64,000 nucleotides of DNA from NCBI GenBank assembly GCA_030533445.1, contig JARPUW010000258.1, positions 248,001 to 312,000 of the forward strand, read 5' to 3'. The translations under genes and the position numbers were made by a program. Source of the DNA: Cyprinodon diabolis (Eukaryota; Chordata; Actinopteri; Cyprinodontiformes; Cyprinodontidae). This document shows positions 59,805 to 64,000 of this stretch, piece by piece (position 1 is the first letter of the stretch; each line of letters begins with the position of its first letter). The notes below the pieces were generated by a model. The model did not search any database. It was not told the DNA's origin and worked only from the letters and a program-made list of their open reading frames with translations.

Positions 59805-62462
59805 ATTATTATAATTCTCCCGTATACCCAAAACTTCGGCGCGTAACTAGTCCCGCACGGTTTGGCGGATCGGGCCCAAAGTTGGCACACGCGTCGGGAC
59901 CAATGGGGTGATGTGTGCTTGTATAAAACTTTCTCATTAGTCCGAAGGTTTGCGAATTATTAGCGAAAACGTCGCAAAAAAATCCCATAGGAAATGAATG
60001 GGGAGAGGAAAAAAAAAGCATAAAAAACAGCACTTCACTGTGTCGGCATACATTCACCTAGAAAAACAGTTTGAAGCTCAGTTTGTAGATAAATCCTTCG
60101 TCTATTTAAAACTGAAGACGGTATGTTGATAACTGCTACGGTTCTTGTATAATCAGACCTCAAGCGCCACAAAGTTTTAGCAAAATCCAGCCTGCTAGAG
60201 TGGAGCAACTGAAAAGCTAGAGTGTGAGGCAGGCGTTTTTTAAACACAAAAAAACATTTTAAACTCGCCCTCACGGCCACATATTTATAGCTAGAGTCAC
60301 CATTTTTGGTCAGTTTGTAGACTGAAATCTCTGGACCCACACAATATCTTCGGAATTACGGTAGGATTAATACTTTTCCTTAAAAACCCTCCAGACCGAC
60401 CTAAAGTCGATGAAAATCAGAGCCGTTTTTCATTGGTTTTGGAGCAGAAGAGGGCAGAAAAACGAATCAGACTATGTGTTTTAAACTCGTCATAAATATT
60501 TTTCTGAATGACACACATACACCAAAGTTGGCATAGTTGGAGTCGAAGGATGACTGACGCTCACGGTGAAAAATTTTTTTGAATAACTCATACGGTTTTT
60601 GCTCAGCAGTCGTTTGTTCGGAGGACATTTTAAGCACCTGAAAGCTGAGTGACAGTGACCTGCTGCAGCTAGCTCAATTAGAAGCTTAGGTGTGATGAAA
60701 CGTTTTTTCTTTTTCTTTCTCTTCCCATTCAGTTTGTAGATGACCTACAGCCATGAAAGTTACTCCAATCGAAGACAAGATATAGCTGTCGCTTAGATAA
60801 AAAGAATTTTTCAGATACCTTTTACGGTTTTTACTCAGCAGTCGTTTGTTCGGAGGGGTGCTTTAGCAGCTAAAAGGTGAGTGAGAGTGAGGTCCTGCAG
60901 TTAAAAGAAAGGGAGGAGCAGGTGGGCCAACCATTTTGTTTGTGCTTCGTTTTGGGTTGTGAAAGACCTACAGACATGAAGGTTACCCCAGTCTGAGACA
61001 AAGGATAGATGTTGCTTTCACTGAAAGAATTTTTCAGATATCTTTTACGGTTTTTGCTCAGCAGTCGTTTGTTCGGAGGGTAAGCACCTGGAAGCTAGCT
61101 GACAGTTAGCTTCTGCAGCAGCCTGCTAGAGTGCAGCTGCTGAAATCTTAGTGTGAGGCGGCCATTTTTTTCAGATCAAACATCTTATTCTCGCCCTCAC
61201 GGCCACATATTTGGAGCTACAGTCACCATTTTTGGTCAGTTTGTAGACTGAAACCTCTGGACTCACACAATGTCTTCGGAATTACGGTAGGATTAATACT
61301 TTTCCTTAAAAACCCTCCAGACCAACCTAAAGTCGATGAGAGTTTCAGACTTTCTCTATTCTTTTTGAGCTGAAGATGGGAGAGAAACGAATCAGACTAT
61401 GTGTTTTCAACTCGTCATAAATATTTTTCTGAATGACACACATACACCAAAGTTGGTATAGTTGGAGTCGAAGGATTGCTGATGCTCATGGTGAAAATGT
61501 TTTTTGAATAACTCATACGGTTTTTGATCAGTAGTCGTTTGTTCGGTGCCGTTCTTCCCATACAAAAAAGCCTGGGAAGAAGAAACCAATAGTGAGTGCA
61601 GCTGTTGTCTGTGTCAGTGAGAGGCTCGTTAAGCGTTGTCAAGGTTACCAAGCTTCAAACAGATTTTACCTCTGCTGTTTTAAACAGCACATATTAATCT
61701 AATGGAGGGTGAAAGGACTGATTTAACATTGGGAAATGGATACTATATGACTGCTGTCCATGACACTTCCCTTGCCACTCAGCACTGATAGACTTTCAAA
61801 ATAAGACTCCAGGGACCCTACAAAATAAAAGCCTCTATATTTTTTACATATATTTATTGCCCTATATGGCTCAACATTATGACCCAAACTCAACCCCGTT
61901 TTAGAGAATAGACTCTAGGAGACTGTTTAAAACACACCCTATAGCAAATTTCAAAATAAAAGCCTCCCATTTCCGCTTCATCTACTGCCCTAATAACATG
62001 GAAAAAGAGTGATTTAACGATTGGAAAGTAATCAACTATCATTGACGGGTCTGAACATTTTCTATAAACACAACTCTGTTGGACTTTCAAAATAAGACTC
62101 CAGCGACCCTACAAAATAAAAGCCTCTAGATTATACTAATGCATTAATTGATGCAAATGGCTCAACATTATGACCCAAACTCTTCCAGGTTGTTTTTATT
62201 AGACTCTAGTGACCTTTTCAAAACACACCCCAGAGCAAATTTCACAATAAAAGTCTCCCATTTACTCTGTAATACAGCAACTATTCACCTAATAACATGG
62301 AAAACCAGTGATTTAACATTTGGAAATGGATTCTATATCACTGCTGGGCGTGACCCATCTTTTGATGCACATTCATGATAGACTTTCAAAATAAGACTAC
62401 AAGGACTCTACAGAATAAAAGCCTCTTCCTTATACACACTCATACATTCTGGCATATTGCTC

Positions 62463-62703
62463 ATTGCCATTGGTGATTTCATCACTGCAATGGCTCTTAG
62501 AAGTCGGGCGGAGCCCGCCAATGGTAACAGGCGGGCGGAGCCCGCCAAAGGTGATTACATCACTGCAATGGCTCTTAGCAGGCGGGCGGAGCCCGCCATT
62601 GGTGATTTCATCACTGCAATGGCTCTTAGAAGGCGGGCAGAGCCCGCCATTGGTGATTTTTTTCTTCACTGAGATGGCTCCTAGCAGGCGGGCGAAGCCC
62701 GCC
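62463..62703. repeat. GC-hairpin ladder, 5 hairpins (U19)
   Basis: Common-class ladder. The first hairpin has left arm GTCGGGC, one broken pair, private to this unit. Confidence 0.92.
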
Positions 62704-62976
62704 AACTGGGCTTTACCCACTGTGTTTCAATATGGACAACCCATATTACCCTTGTGCATCATACGCTGTGCACGTCTATTTCCCAGATGTCAGCACAAGT
62801 GGCACACAGCTCTCTTTGCCCATGAACTTGCCCTCTTTCCTTCCCTCAGCAGCCCTCAAAGGCGTAAGCAGTTGGTCTGGGGAGCCCCGACGTCACTTGA
62901 CAGGGCCGTATTGGCCCGGTTCCCAAGACGGGCAGTAGGTGGCCCCCCTCAAAATTTCTTTAGAAATTTTCTAGTT

Positions 62977-63042
62977 GGGGGGCCACATGCCGAAGGCATG
63001 GCCCACCTACTACTATTGCACATATTTATTCCGCGTATTATT
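62977..63042. repeat. Minisatellite, 1 copy (end of U19)
   Basis: Single 66-bp copy. The matching unit U14 has none. Confidence 0.93.
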
Positions 63043-63046
63043 ATTA

Positions 63047-64000
63047 TTATAATTCTCCCGTATACCCAAAACTTCGGCGCGTAACTAGTCCCGCACGGTT
63101 TGGCGGATCGGGCCCAAAGTTGGCACACGCGTCGGGACCAATGGGGTTATGTGTGCTTGTATAAAACTTTCTCATTAGTCCGAAGGTTTGCGAATTATTA
63201 GCGAAAACGTCGCAAAAAAATCCCATAGGAAATGAATGGGGAGAGGAAAAAAAAAGCATAAAAAACAGCACTTCACTGTGTCGGCATACATTCACCTAGA
63301 AAAACAGTTTGAAGCTCAGTTTGTAGATAAATCCTTCGTCTATTTAAAACTGAAGACGGTATGTTGATAACTGCTACGGTTTTTGTATAATCAGACCTCA
63401 AGCGCCACAAAGTTTTAGCAAAATCCAGCCTGCTAGAGTGGAGCAACTGAAAAGCTAGAGTGTGAGGCAGGCGTTTTTTAAACACAAAAAAACATTTTAA
63501 ACTCGCCCTCACGGCCACATATTTATAGCTAGAGTCACCATTTTTGGTCAGTTTGTAGACTGAAATCTCTGGACCCACACAATATCTTCGGAATTACGGT
63601 AGGATTAATACTTTTCCTTAAAAACCCTCCAGACCGACCTAAAGTCGATGAAAATCAGAGCCGTTTTTCATTGGTTTTGGAGCAGAAGAGGGGAGAAAAA
63701 CGAATCCGACTATGTGTTTTAAACTCGTCATAAATATTTTTCTGAATGACACACATACACCAAAGTTGGCATAGTTGGAGTCGAAGGATGACTGACGCTC
63801 ACGGTGAAAAAATTTTTTGAATAACTCATACGGTTTTTGCTCAGCAGTCGTTTGTTCGGAGGACATTTTAAGCACCTGAAAGCTGAGTGACAGTGACCTG
63901 CTGCAGCTAGCTCAATTAGAAGCTTAGGTGTGATGAAACGTTTTTTCTTTTTCTTTCTCTTCCCATTCAGTTTGTAGATGACCTACAGCCATGAAAGTTA
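63047..64000. repeat. Unit U20 (partial, 5' part)
   Basis: The last unit is cut by the window end inside its fourth monomer. It carries ACGAATCCGAC near 63703, as in U8 and U17, and a private GGGGTTATGTG near 63145. Confidence 0.95.

Larger units (their letters stand above)
56439..59808. repeat. Unit U18 (3370 bp)
   Basis: Complete unit with three minisatellite copies. Its 5' half shares ACGGTTCTTGTATAATC near 56768 and AGAGGGCAGAAA near 57080 with the adjacent U19. Its 3' half matches U13. Confidence 0.94.
59809..63046. repeat. Unit U19 (3238 bp)
   Basis: Complete unit with one minisatellite copy. The 5' half matches its neighbour U18 and the 3' half matches U14 (CAGATGTCAGC near 62785). 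Private changes include AAGTCGGGCGG near 62502, which breaks one base pair of the first ladder hairpin, and CACTTGACAGG near 62895. Confidence 0.94.
1..64000. repeat. Macrosatellite array, about 3.17-kb unit, 20 anchors
   Basis: The whole window is a head-to-tail tandem array. The anchor TTATAATTCTCCCG recurs 20 times on the plus strand with spacings of 3434, 3175, 3145, 3448, 3532, 2222, 3372, 3042, 3167, 3461, 3235, 3207, 3574, 3172, 3141, 3240, 3172, 3370 and 3238 bases. No unit is inverted and no unique spacer separates units. Units are nearly identical outside a few modules whose copy number changes, which points to ongoing unequal exchange and gene conversion. Both ends of the window lie inside a unit, so the array is longer than 64 kb in at least one direction. 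The type is macrosatellite by unit size. Family name and chromosomal position (centromere, heterochromatin, sex chromosome) cannot be told from the sequence. Confidence 0.97.

Noticed and set aside
1..64000. rRNA, tRNA, U snRNA or histone gene cluster as the basis of the tandem array
   Set aside because: I looked for 5S, U1, U2 and U6 hallmark phrases and tRNA-like cloverleaf signals and saw none. No known RNA gene explains the unit.

Overview
The window is one uninterrupted tandem array (a macrosatellite) and contains no unique single-copy sequence. A unit of about 3.17 kb recurs 20 times in the same orientation. I counted it by the invariant anchor TTATAATTCTCCCG, which starts at 1700, 5134, 8309, 11454, 14902, 18434, 20656, 24028, 27070, 30237, 33698, 36933, 40140, 43714, 46886, 50027, 53267, 56439, 59809 and 63047. 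The window begins and ends inside a unit, so neither edge of the array is visible. I number the units U0 (partial) to U20 (partial).

Organism: this is a eukaryotic, vertebrate-style satellite. Reasons are the long homogenised tandem units, TTA microsatellites, A/T runs, abundant AATAAA-like phrases and the absence of any dense coding. Several phrases (the TTCGGCGCGTAACTAGTCCC region, the CCCATAGGAAATGAATGGG region, the GACTTTCAAAATAAGACTCC repeats) resemble noncoding repeats I associate with bony fish. I cannot name a species, and the assignment is recall-based and tentative.

Each unit has the same layout from its anchor: (1) a CpG-rich leader with CCAAT-like and TATAAAA motifs; (2) about 1.5 kb of diverged monomers of about 230 bp, seven per normal unit, in which monomers 2-3 and 6-7 form a closely similar pair of blocks about 925 bp (four monomers) apart; (3) tandem copies of a 291-299 bp repeat; (4) a ladder of 17-base GC hairpins (GGCGGGC, 3-base loop, GCCCGCC), usually five; (5) a dense palindrome tract; (6) a 66/69-bp minisatellite present in 0 to 6 copies; (7) a TTA microsatellite leading to the next anchor.

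Unit lengths (2222 to 3574 bp) are largely explained by whole-module gains and losses: minisatellite copies, a 291-bp duplication (U5, U10), one extra 230-bp monomer (U4), loss of four monomers (U6), and hairpin-ladder contraction or expansion (U3, U4, U8). Diagnostic variants show a mosaic history. U1 matches U9, U5 matches U10, a segment spanning the 3' part of U6 into U8 matches U15-U17, and U13-U14 matches U18-U19. Several exchange boundaries fall at the minisatellite/TTA site.

I found no convincing protein-coding gene, tRNA, rRNA, snRNA or autonomous mobile element. The many open frames are by-products of the repeats. All repeat relationships were read by eye, so unit boundaries are reliable but identity percentages are not given.
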